The notes beneath the pieces were generated by a model. The model was not told where the DNA came from and made no database searches. It was given only the letters and a program-made list of their open reading frames with translations. This document shows positions 1 to 6,187 of a stretch of 9,055 nucleotides of DNA, in pieces. Positions within the stretch are counted from its first letter, which is position 1. Each line of letters opens with the position of its first letter. This stretch comes from CAZHAM01 sp964530415 (lineage in GTDB: Bacteria; Patescibacteriota; WWE3; UBA101185; UBA10185): contig CAZHAM010000028.1 in assembly GCA_964530415.1 (NCBI GenBank), forward strand, positions 1-9,055. The letters run 5' to 3'. A program made the translations under genes and the position numbers.

Positions 1-94
1 TAAGTTGGGCATAAACCTTTTCTGCAGGCAAAAACGCCAAACCCATTATAAAAAGAGCGGTTATAAATAATGTTTTGTTAATTATTTTTTTCAT
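1..94 (-). CDS. secreted protein, N-terminal signal peptide only (runs off left edge)
   Basis: Read on the minus strand from the ATG at 94-92, the frame stays open to the window edge and gives 31 codons. The product starts MKKIINKTLF, continues with a hydrophobic core (roughly residues 9-21) and reaches a VYA-Q site. This is a textbook type I signal peptide with a Lys-rich n-region, a Leu/Ile/Phe core and an A-x-A-like cleavage site near residue 29. The mature protein lies outside the window, so no function can be given. The start is 22 bp after the TGA of the 479-residue gene on the same strand, so it is probably the third gene of that operon. No strong Shine-Dalgarno is visible in the 22-bp spacer. 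Chance occurrence of such a well-formed signal peptide is unlikely, but the fragment is short. Confidence 0.7.
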   Translation of the reverse strand, partial: MKKIINKTLFITALFIMGLAFLPAEKVYAQL

Positions 95-116
95 TTTATT
101 AACACCAATTGTAACA

Positions 117-1556
117 TCAGCTACTTGAGATTGTTTGCACTGGATTTGTATCGGTGATTTCGGCATCGTCGACTAACCTTGGGTCTTTTTCTCCATCACG
201 CCTTAATTGATCTAACTCTTGCAATATTGTGTTGCCAGCCAATACTTGCCCTGTTTCCGGAAGACCTCCGTTAGCTTGAGCTTGCGGAGTTTCGTTCGAA
301 GCACCTGCTGCTGCTCTTGGAGAGGTTTTTAACCCGGCCACAGCTTCGGATAACTGAGATTTGATGGCGCCTAGCATAGCTTGCTGGGATTCTGCTTGTT
401 GCTCGTTCATCTTATTTATAGCAGCTAACGTAGCTTGCTGAGTTTTTTCTTGGCTTTCGGCCATTTTTGTAGCCATTTCCTGCATTGCTTTTCCCATAGT
501 TTCTGCTGAAGTTTGCATAGCTTTAGTAAACATCTCCGCCGTGTTTTGCTGCATCGCCTGCATGCTTTCAAATATTTTTTGCTGTTGCTCTGCCTGTTTT
601 TGTGTCATCTCAGTCATTTGTTGAAACATCTTTTCCCATCTTAGATCGGCCATTTCTTGCTGTTTTTCCCGTGCTGCTTTTTCGGCGGCAAGTTGAGCCT
701 TTACCGCCTCGACCTGGGGATCCGGACGGGCTTCGGGCGCAGCAAGGTCTGCGGGAACTGCTTCAGCAGGGAGAGGAGCAACTTTGGGCGCTTCAACCAG
801 CGGCGGTGTGACTTCAACAGGCAAAACCGGAGCAACTGTAGGTATTGGCGGTAACGGTGTAACGCGTAATACTGAACTATCCGCTTTTATTTTAGCTTGT
901 TTGTTTGACTCAATTGTATATTTTTTTGCATTTTCAAGCGGTACACCAAAAGAAACTTTTCGGGCAATTTCGTCCGCTCTTGCCCTGACTTGATGCAAAA
1001 GCACCTCATTTTTTTTCAAGTTATAAAACCTCCCGTTGGATTCCAATTCTTCAATTTCGGGATTTGGCTCTCCGCTACCCTGTTTCAGGTATTTATCGCA
1101 ACCATCCTTAGTAATAATATTTCCACCAATCTTTTGTTTGAGGTACATCTCAGCTACATCAACCATGTCCCTATCAAATTTATCTGCCTCAATCTTAGCC
1201 TCTGTTAATCTTTCTTCGGGGGATAGGCGGCCAAATAATTTTCTGACCTTGTAACTAACTTTTTCTCTTTCTTCTGCCGCGCGCTCTTCCGCTTTTTTTT
1301 CGAGTTCGGCATTTTTCTGAGCCAGTTCATTAGCTTTTCCTGCTGCTAAAATCAACTCTGCGTTTCTGTGCGTAAGCTGTCGGGTAGCTACCGTGAATCT
1401 TCCTACAAGATCCGCGACCTGCGCATTTACTACCTCTACAGTATTTTTATCCGGCGCCTTGGGAACCTCCGGTGTTGCAACAACGGTTGCAGGACCGCCG
1501 GCTTCCGGTGACCTCGTCCTCGGCCCCGCGCCATTGCCATTATTATTTCCCGCCAT
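117..1556 (-). CDS. hypothetical Ala/Pro/Gln/Met-rich helical protein (479 aa)
   Basis: I do not recognise this family. There is no signal peptide or membrane segment, so it is probably cytoplasmic. In order: a Gly/Asn/Pro-rich disordered N-terminus (1-38); a charged helix/coiled coil (about 40-105); a more globular-looking helical block (about 106-225) containing SPEERL, the only cysteine (153) and several aromatics; a Pro/Val/Ala-rich linker (231-280); a long Gln/Met/Lys-rich amphipathic helix region (281-408) with repeated AMQ, EMATKM and QQA-type segments; and a polar C-terminal tail (411-479). The start is well fixed by an AAAGGAG Shine-Dalgarno 7 nt upstream. The ATG overlaps the end of the upstream 95-residue gene by 14 bp, so the two are probably translationally coupled. 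Its Ala/Pro/Gln-rich composition makes parts of it look more GC-rich than neighbouring genes. A structural, scaffold or phasin-like role is conceivable but unsupported. LPETG at 432-436 has no following membrane helix and is not a sortase signal. Confidence 0.8.
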   Translation of the reverse strand: MAGNNNGNGAGPRTRSPEAGGPATVVATPEVPKAPDKNTVEVVNAQVADLVGRFTVATRQLTHRNAELILAAGKANELAQKNAELEKKAEERAAEEREKVSYKVRKLFGRLSPEERLTEAKIEADKFDRDMVDVAEMYLKQKIGGNIITKDGCDKYLKQGSGEPNPEIEELESNGRFYNLKKNEVLLHQVRARADEIARKVSFGVPLENAKKYTIESNKQAKIKADSSVLRVTPLPPIPTVAPVLPVEVTPPLVEAPKVAPLPAEAVPADLAAPEARPDPQVEAVKAQLAAEKAAREKQQEMADLRWEKMFQQMTEMTQKQAEQQQKIFESMQAMQQNTAEMFTKAMQTSAETMGKAMQEMATKMAESQEKTQQATLAAINKMNEQQAESQQAMLGAIKSQLSEAVAGLKTSPRAAAGASNETPQAQANGGLPETGQVLAGNTILQELDQLRRDGEKDPRLVDDAEITDTNPVQTISSS

Positions 1557-1830
1557 CGTTATTCTCCTTTAAAACCTGCGGGGCTTCTGAAATGCCCGCT
1601 TCAGCTTTAATCGCAGCTAAATTTGCAATAAAGTCATTGTAAATCTTAGCCATATTGTCCGCGTACTGGTTTAAAAATATTTCTAAAAGCTTTGCTTTGT
1701 CTTTTGGCGACACATCTTGGTTATTAATGTAGTAATCGTAATCGGGATCATCCAAAAGTGCTAAATACCCCCATAACGTTTCGTCGCCTTCAACCGGATT
1801 AGTTTGTAAATTTTGCGGGTCATCTGGCAT
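1543..1830 (-). CDS. hypothetical small acidic protein (95 aa)
   Basis: No family is recognised. The first 40 residues are acidic and aromatic (DETLWGYLALLDDPDYDYY around 16-34). Residues 41-79 look like one or two amphipathic helices (SPKDKAKLLEIFLNQYADNM, then a helix to about 79), and the C-terminus is a polar tail. There is no signal peptide, membrane segment or cysteine, so it is probably cytoplasmic. It is the first gene of a minus-strand operon. Its last 14 bp overlap the start of the 479-residue gene, and conserved overlap of this kind often joins proteins that act together; that is inference here. There is no Shine-Dalgarno upstream of the ATG. A TAGAAT element ends only 6 nt upstream, so the mRNA may be leaderless. 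Confidence 0.75.
   Translation of the reverse strand: MPDDPQNLQTNPVEGDETLWGYLALLDDPDYDYYINNQDVSPKDKAKLLEIFLNQYADNMAKIYNDFIANLAAIKAEAGISEAPQVLKENNDGGK
1564..1570 (-). promoter_or_regulatory. Shine-Dalgarno of the 479-aa gene
   Basis: On the minus strand the sequence reads AAAGGAG, then 7 nt, then the ATG at 1556-1554. It lies inside the 3' part of the upstream 95-residue gene. It fixes the start of the downstream gene and supports re-initiation within one transcript. Confidence 0.8.
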
Positions 1831-1836
1831 ACTTAA

Positions 1837-1842
1837 ATTCTA
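1837..1842 (-). promoter_or_regulatory. possible -10 element for the 95-aa gene operon
   Basis: On the minus strand, TAGAAT lies 6 nt upstream of the ATG at 1830. If it is the -10 box, transcription would start at or next to the AUG and give a leaderless mRNA. No good -35 is present at 17 nt spacing (the sequence there is TTTTTA). The region is AT-rich, so this is a weak call supported mainly by the absence of a ribosome binding site and by the divergent gene arrangement. Confidence 0.35.
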
Positions 1843-1884
1843 TTACATATCTGCTTAAATAAAAACTATATCGATGTGATATTG

Positions 1885-1890
1885 TATAAT
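1885..1890 (+). promoter_or_regulatory. -10 box (TATAAT) for the SpoIID-like gene
   Basis: A perfect TATAAT is followed by 11 nt and then the ATG at 1902. The expected transcription start (about 1897) leaves a leader of only a few bases and no Shine-Dalgarno, so translation is probably leaderless. No convincing -35 is seen. An inverted repeat, ATATC-GATGT-GATAT (1868-1882), lies just upstream in the divergent intergenic region. Confidence 0.6.
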
Positions 1891-1901
1891 CTATCTATAA
1901 A

Positions 1902-3527
1902 ATGCCTGTCTTAAAAAAACCATTTACATTTTTTATACTCGTATCCCTGGGCTTTACAATCATAGCTTTGGCTTTTGGCGGCCAAAAGGCATTTGCTGTT
2001 TCGTGCAGTAAAATTGAGGATTTGGACGACAGGGCAAAATGCTACGAAGACAAAATAGAAGACAAGCAGGATGACTACGAATCTACAAGTAAAAAACTCA
2101 GCGATGTGAGATCAAAAAAAGATTCAATTTCAAGTAAGATTTCTCAATACGCTTCCGAATTAAATGTTACGCAAGAAGAAATGAACGAACTCCAAAGAGA
2201 TATCGATGAAGTTGTCGAAGACCTAGGACTTATTAATCAAAAACTTGTGGAAACCAAAGATAAATTATCCGAAAAGATAAAACTCAGAAACCACATTGTC
2301 AGAAATTATTCGAAACGAACAATTTTAAACGATTTAGAAATGTTTTTTTCATCAGTTCCTGTTGGGAATAATATGAACGGTTTTCAATTTACCACACTCG
2401 CACAGGCCTTTAACAAATCCATTGGCGAAGAGGCAATAAATTTAATTGGCATGTTAAACACCGAAATTAAAGCTTATGAAAGTGACAAAAAAGAAACTGA
2501 GGAAATTAAAGGTCAGTTAGAAACAGAGCAGGGAAAACTGGTTGCGTTAAAGGCGGATTTGGACAATAAACGCGCGAGTGCTCAAAACGAATTTAAAGTT
2601 TTGGGTGATCAGGAAAAAGGTTTTGAACAAAGCTTGGCTTCTTTGCAAGAAGAGATTGATGATTTAAGTTCTAAACAGCAAGANNNNNNNNNNNNNNNNN
2701 NNNNNNNNNNNNNNNNNNNNNNNNNNNNNNNNNNNNNNNNNNNNNNNNNNNNNNNNNNNNNNNNNNNNNNNNNNNNNNNNNNNTACGGAATTGCCGAAAT
2801 GCCAAGTGATTGGCCCGAAGACGCGTTAAAAGCTCAGGCAATTGCAGCGAGATCCTACGCATACAGGTATCAGAAACAAGGAAAGTGTATCTGTACGACA
2901 CAAAGCTGTCAGGTATTTTTAAAAAGCAAAAGCGATAACCCGCCATCAAGATGGAAAGACGCGGTCGATGATACAGAAGATATGATAGTCAAAGATGATG
3001 TAGTTACATATTATTCCTCGACTACAGGTGGATATATCGATAACGTTGGTTGGGATACAGACGGAAGTTGGCCGGGTAATGCATATGAAAAAAAGGCCGG
3101 CTCTCCTTGGTTTTATAAAGCATGGTATACCAAAAGTTACAATAACAGCGACTCGTGCGGACACAACCACCCGTGGCTTACTGAATCGGAAATGGCCGAC
3201 ATTCTTAACTCCTTAGTGGTATGGCAAAACGGAAGCGGCAGTGACAAAGATCATGTTTCTCCCGTTACAACTAGCTGTTGGGGAGGAGATCCTTATTCAC
3301 TCGGAGAGATGAAAGAAAAGGCCGATGACTTGGGAACCGCATACAACAAAGTAACTAACGTCGATGTTGAGATAAGTAACGGCGGTTACACATCAAAAGT
3401 TATTCTCACTACTGATAAAGGTACCGTTAATGTAAGCGGGGATGTGTTTAAAACCGTCTTTAATCTAAGGGCTCCCGGGTTTCTGTCAATAAAGAGTAAG
3501 CTTTTCGATTTGGAAAAGAGAAACTAA
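1902..3527 (+). CDS. secreted coiled-coil protein with SpoIID/LytB domain (interrupted by assembly gap)
   Basis: Probable exported peptidoglycan-cleaving enzyme. Residues 1-33 form a signal peptide (KK, long hydrophobic core, AFA site). Residues 35-260 are a Lys/Glu-rich coiled coil resembling the N-terminal helices of PcsB/EnvC-type proteins, with a Cys pair at 35 and 47 that could form a disulfide. After 100 N, the sequence resumes inside a SpoIID domain: GIAEMP (the Glu corresponds to the catalytic Glu of SpoIID lytic transglycosylases), ALKAQAIAARSYA, CTTQSCQVF (329-338), TYYSSTTGGYIDNV, CGHNHPW (419-425) and a C-terminal beta segment with a VSGDVFK motif. SpoIID is known to cleave glycan strands lacking stem peptides. 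The two halves are in frame with the placeholder gap, but the true gap length is unknown. The usual region before EMP, often including a GHGVGMSQYGA-type motif, is missing and presumably lies in the gap. Two separate genes are possible but less likely. No Shine-Dalgarno is seen; the promoter abuts the ATG. Confidence 0.8.
   Translation: MPVLKKPFTFFILVSLGFTIIALAFGGQKAFAVSCSKIEDLDDRAKCYEDKIEDKQDDYESTSKKLSDVRSKKDSISSKISQYASELNVTQEEMNELQRDIDEVVEDLGLINQKLVETKDKLSEKIKLRNHIVRNYSKRTILNDLEMFFSSVPVGNNMNGFQFTTLAQAFNKSIGEEAINLIGMLNTEIKAYESDKKETEEIKGQLETEQGKLVALKADLDNKRASAQNEFKVLGDQEKGFEQSLASLQEEIDDLSSKQQXXXXXXXXXXXXXXXXXXXXXXXXXXXXXXXXXXYGIAEMPSDWPEDALKAQAIAARSYAYRYQKQGKCICTTQSCQVFLKSKSDNPPSRWKDAVDDTEDMIVKDDVVTYYSSTTGGYIDNVGWDTDGSWPGNAYEKKAGSPWFYKAWYTKSYNNSDSCGHNHPWLTESEMADILNSLVVWQNGSGSDKDHVSPVTTSCWGGDPYSLGEMKEKADDLGTAYNKVTNVDVEISNGGYTSKVILTTDKGTVNVSGDVFKTVFNLRAPGFLSIKSKLFDLEKRN
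2684..2783. other. assembly gap (100 N)
   Basis: Exactly 100 unknown bases, the common placeholder for a scaffold gap of unestimated size. It falls between the coiled coil and the SpoIID motif core of the same predicted gene, so residues 261-294 of the conceptual translation are meaningless. Confidence 0.98.
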
Positions 3528-3532
3528 AAGTT

Positions 3533-3564
3533 TTGCCTATATCCTTAAACACTAATGCTATAAT
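3533..3564 (+). promoter_or_regulatory. extended -10 promoter for the PH-domain cluster
   Basis: TGCTATAAT (3556-3564) is an extended -10 element with a perfect TATAAT. It is followed by only 8 nt before the ATG at 3573. A TTGCCT at 3533-3538 resembles a -35, but the 20-nt spacing is long; extended -10 promoters tolerate poor -35 boxes. The predicted start site almost coincides with the AUG, so the mRNA looks leaderless. The promoter fills the 45-bp gap after the SpoIID-like gene, so the cluster can be expressed independently. Confidence 0.6.
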
Positions 3565-3572
3565 ATCTCCAA

Positions 3573-4139
3573 ATGACAAACTATCTAGGAGCAAAACTAA
3601 GGTACCCTGAATCAGCTCGGTACGACGGTGAAGATGCAGACGAGAAATTAATTTTAGTCCTAAGACAAAGCTACCTAACAACAATTCCCTGGCTATTTGT
3701 AACGGCTATTCTGTTTACAGTACCTGGGATCTTAGTCCCTTTTTTCCGAAGCTTCAAAGTCGGGGACGCAAATATGTTTGGGTATGATTTTATTTTTGTA
3801 ATATGCATGTTTTGGTACCTTTTTTCCTCCGGATATTTATTGCAAAACTTTTTAAACTGGTTTTTCAATCTTTACATTATTTCTAGCAAAAAAATTATCG
3901 ACGTAGATTTTCACGGAATTTTATACAAAAACATTTCGGAAACAACACTGGATAATATTGAGGATGTCACATCAACTGTTACGGGAACTTTAGGCGTGAT
4001 TTTTAATATCGGCCATGTTTTCATTCAAACCGCTGGGGAAACCAGAGAATTTGATTTTATAAATTTAGACGATCCCGCAAGTGTAAGGGATTTAATTGCC
4101 GATCTCTCGGCTAAAAAAAGAAAAAATGACAACAATTGA
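3573..4139 (+). CDS. membrane protein with YdbS-like bacterial PH domain (188 aa)
   Basis: The N-terminus carries the short cytoplasmic stretch typical of these proteins (DEKLILVLRQSYL, 23-35). Two membrane helices follow at about 36-57 and 72-95. The C-terminal region 99-180 is a bacterial PH (YdbS/YdbT, formerly DUF304) type domain: YIISSKKIIDVD, then LYKNISETTLDNIEDVTS, then a beta-rich GTLGVIFNIGHVFIQT and a final helix ending DLIADLSAKK. In this family the Y-x-I-T/S-x-K-R-I strand and the L-x-x-I-x-D/S-V segment are characteristic. Proteins of this kind sit in the inner membrane; their molecular role is poorly defined. It is the first gene of a tight cluster, and its last 14 bp overlap the next gene. 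The start is chosen at the first ATG just downstream of an extended -10 box; no Shine-Dalgarno is present. Confidence 0.8.
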   Translation: MTNYLGAKLRYPESARYDGEDADEKLILVLRQSYLTTIPWLFVTAILFTVPGILVPFFRSFKVGDANMFGYDFIFVICMFWYLFSSGYLLQNFLNWFFNLYIISSKKIIDVDFHGILYKNISETTLDNIEDVTSTVTGTLGVIFNIGHVFIQTAGETREFDFINLDDPASVRDLIADLSAKKRKNDNN

Positions 4140-4365
4140 AGTTGATTCCATTTTATATGGCCCGTATTATGTCCATTTTATTGGATATGTTCTTCTTTTT
4201 ATAGAGTTCGTTTATGTTTTTTTTGCGTTTTTGCTAGTAAGGCAAATCAAGTTAATGAATAAGAGCTTTAAAACACCTATGGGACCGTTTTTTACGTTTA
4301 TAGGAAAAATACACTTTATAGCAGCGATCGTTGTAGCAGGAATTTCGTTTTTGGTGCTTTTATAA
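4126..4365 (+). CDS. small two-helix membrane protein (79 aa)
   Basis: Two hydrophobic helices (about 15-38 and 54-78) are joined by a basic loop, RQIKLMNKSFKTP (39-51). The positive-inside rule therefore puts the loop in the cytoplasm and both ends outside. The protein ends flush with the second helix. An upstream TTG at 4096 is in frame, but the ATG at 4126 is preferred because it gives the usual 14-bp overlap with the PH-domain gene. There is no clear Shine-Dalgarno (only an A-rich run), so translational coupling is likely. The layout resembles small membrane proteins of unknown function common in Patescibacteria (possibly the DUF5657 type; not certain). The link to the PH-domain protein upstream and the PP2C-like protein 8 bp downstream suggests a shared membrane complex, which is inference. 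Confidence 0.75.
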   Translation: MTTIEVDSILYGPYYVHFIGYVLLFIEFVYVFFAFLLVRQIKLMNKSFKTPMGPFFTFIGKIHFIAAIVVAGISFLVLL

Positions 4366-4373
4366 ATTAAACT

Positions 4374-6101
4374 ATGAATAAAAAATTAACAGCGAAAGTA
4401 CAACAATTAAACGCCCAGCCGATTTTTCAGGGCGATTCGTTTTCCAGCTGCATTGTAGTTGAACCTGAAGAAAAAGAGCAGGTTTTAAAAAAAGGCGTTA
4501 TTTACGGGGTATTCGACCTTGCGTCATCAGAAGAAATTGATACAAATTTAATTAAAACGATTTTAAACGATGCCCTAAAAGAATCTTATTTTCAATCTGA
4601 CAGTATTTCACCTATCCAATCTCTTGAGAAAGCAATAATAGACGTTAAAGAAAAAGTAACACACGTAATAATAAAAAATCCCGAACAGAAGCTAAGCTTC
4701 AATATTTTAACCGGAGTTTTATGGGGAAATGTTTTATACGTAGTTCAGTTTGGGGAAGGATCGTGTTTTTTGGTAAGACAGGGCGAGATTAAACCAATAA
4801 ATACTATGTCCGAAGGAAGCTTTTCGGCAGCATCGGGAGTGGTTAAAGACGAGGATGTTGTAATTTTTTCAACAAAGAAATTTGCAGAAAAATATCCGCC
4901 TAACAAACTTTTGAGTATGGCTATACCCGAACAAGGTTTAGAGCCACAGGAGTCGTGCGCTTTATTAAAGTTTATTGTCGATACATCTTTTAGCGAAAAC
5001 GAAATCGTAGATTTTGGACTTGAAGAAAGTGTAGTTAAAAGAAATAAGGTAAAAGATTTATTCGGCAAGATTTCCGATAAAATCGGTCCGGCACAAATTA
5101 AAAAAGCTTTTAGTAAGAGGGAGGGAAAACACGAAACGGAACAGACTACCTCAATTAGGTTAAAATCTATTCCTACTCCAAAGATCGGTTTGAAATACGC
5201 AATACCTTTAGTTTTTGTTGCACTTTTGATTTCAGTATTTTTCACTTTAAAAAACAAAAATTCTCCTTCAAAAATAGAAACGCAACCGACAGCAAATCAA
5301 GAAGAAAACACCAACGGTTCAGCCACCCCAGAGGTTCAGGCATCGGAAACTTCTAACGAAGGCGTGTTTTATGATTTAAAAATTGTAGACCTAAATGCGC
5401 AGCCCAACGAAATTGCCGTAGTCAACGGCTATGTGATTGTTTCAGAGCAGGGAACCGGAAAACTATATATTTCTTCGACGGACACACCAAAATTTGAAGC
5501 TGTCGAAGGAACTTTCTCGGGGATAAATTCACTTAAACTTGCCGGAACGGAAATATTCTTTGCGGACAACGAGGGTTATAAATTTTACGACCCTTCAAAA
5601 AGATCGATAACAAATAATTATAAAACACAATCCGGAAATATTTCGGCAACTTACCTTGGATATGTCTACGCAATTAAATCAAATGAGATGTTAAAATACA
5701 CACCCTCCGAAAGTGCTCTTCAAGAAGCAAATTGGGGAACCTCGGACGATTTTAAAGACGCAAAATCAATGTCAGTTGCGTACAGCATATTCTTGCTTAA
5801 CTCAAACGGAGAAGTTGTTGTTTACACATCCGGGAATAAAGGGGAATTTGAAATTACAGGTTTAGAAACACCATTAAGTAATCCTAACGAGGTTGTTACT
5901 TATGTAGATTTTGAAAATGTTTACGTTTCGGACAGTGGCAACAAAAGAGTTGTTGTTTTAGAAAAAGACGGTAAGTTTGTTAAAGAAATTAAGTCAACAA
6001 CAGGCAAAGACTGGGATGATTTAAAGAATATCGGTGTCTCAGACGACGAGAAAAAGATGTTTGTTTTAAGCGGCAGTAAAGTGTACGAAGTAAGCCTTTG
6101 A
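4374..6101 (+). CDS. single-pass membrane protein: degenerate PP2C-like domain plus beta-propeller-like ectodomain (575 aa)
   Basis: Residues 1-215 resemble a PP2C/PPM phosphatase fold: GVIYGVFDLAS (41-51) at the place of the usual GVFDGHGG motif, a helical stretch, then FNILTGVLWGNVLYVVQFGEGSCFL (109-133, matching the T-A-x-x-x-L-x-x-x-L-x-V-A-N-V-G-D-S strand pair) and DEDVVIFSTKKF (159-170, matching the D-x-x-L-L-L-x-T/S-D-G motif). Metal-binding Asp/Gly residues are missing (DLAS for DGHGG, GEGS for GDSR, STKKF for SDG), so catalysis is doubtful. A basic linker (221-270) leads to one membrane helix (about 274-292), and a Thr/Asn/Gln-rich linker (295-330) follows. Residues 331-575 contain about six short beta repeats, among them an NHL-like segment VSDSGNKRVVVLEKDGKF (518-535), consistent with a six-bladed propeller outside the cell. 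It starts 8 bp after the small membrane gene, without a Shine-Dalgarno. A role as an envelope sensor or scaffold is plausible. The domain calls are by eye. Confidence 0.75.
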   Translation: MNKKLTAKVQQLNAQPIFQGDSFSSCIVVEPEEKEQVLKKGVIYGVFDLASSEEIDTNLIKTILNDALKESYFQSDSISPIQSLEKAIIDVKEKVTHVIIKNPEQKLSFNILTGVLWGNVLYVVQFGEGSCFLVRQGEIKPINTMSEGSFSAASGVVKDEDVVIFSTKKFAEKYPPNKLLSMAIPEQGLEPQESCALLKFIVDTSFSENEIVDFGLEESVVKRNKVKDLFGKISDKIGPAQIKKAFSKREGKHETEQTTSIRLKSIPTPKIGLKYAIPLVFVALLISVFFTLKNKNSPSKIETQPTANQEENTNGSATPEVQASETSNEGVFYDLKIVDLNAQPNEIAVVNGYVIVSEQGTGKLYISSTDTPKFEAVEGTFSGINSLKLAGTEIFFADNEGYKFYDPSKRSITNNYKTQSGNISATYLGYVYAIKSNEMLKYTPSESALQEANWGTSDDFKDAKSMSVAYSIFLLNSNGEVVVYTSGNKGEFEITGLETPLSNPNEVVTYVDFENVYVSDSGNKRVVVLEKDGKFVKEIKSTTGKDWDDLKNIGVSDDEKKMFVLSGSKVYEVSL

Positions 6102-6128
6102 TGATAGAATGGGGCTTAAAGTAAATTA

Positions 6129-6157
6129 TTGACCAAACCGTAGCCAGTAAGTACAAT
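6129..6157 (+). promoter_or_regulatory. sigma70-type promoter for the zinc-ribbon/bL25 pair
   Basis: TTGACC (6129-6134) and TACAAT (6152-6157) are separated by exactly 17 nt, five of six matches to each consensus box. The expected start near 6164 gives a leader of about 24 nt before the ATG at 6188. It is the best-formed promoter in the window and lies just after the end of the 575-residue gene. Confidence 0.75.
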
Positions 6158-6187
6158 ACCTTGTGCTTTCGGCTTTGGAACAAAAAC

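Noticed and set aside
249..263. LPETG motif (residues 432-436) in the 479-residue protein, identical to a sortase sorting signal
   Set aside because: It is not followed by a hydrophobic helix and basic tail, it lies 44 residues from the C-terminus in a polar region, and the protein has no signal peptide.
602..1254. Plus-strand open frames opposite the 479-residue gene
   Set aside because: They are shadows of the biased composition of the minus-strand gene. They lack ribosome sites, overlap each other, and show no domain-like sequence.
4745..5257. Minus-strand 170-residue open frame inside the 575-residue gene
   Set aside because: It is antisense to the PP2C-like domain and membrane helix, without a ribosome site or recognisable domain.
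6133..6178. Imperfect inverted repeat CCAAACCG / CGGCTTTGG as a riboswitch or attenuator
   Set aside because: Its left arm overlaps the -35 box, upstream of the expected transcription start, so it would not form in the RNA; the arms also need a bulge.
6161..6187. TTG start adding nine residues to the zinc-ribbon protein
   Set aside because: The codon falls at or before the expected transcription start of the well-formed promoter at 6129-6157; the ATG at 6188 with a GGAA 7 nt upstream fits better.
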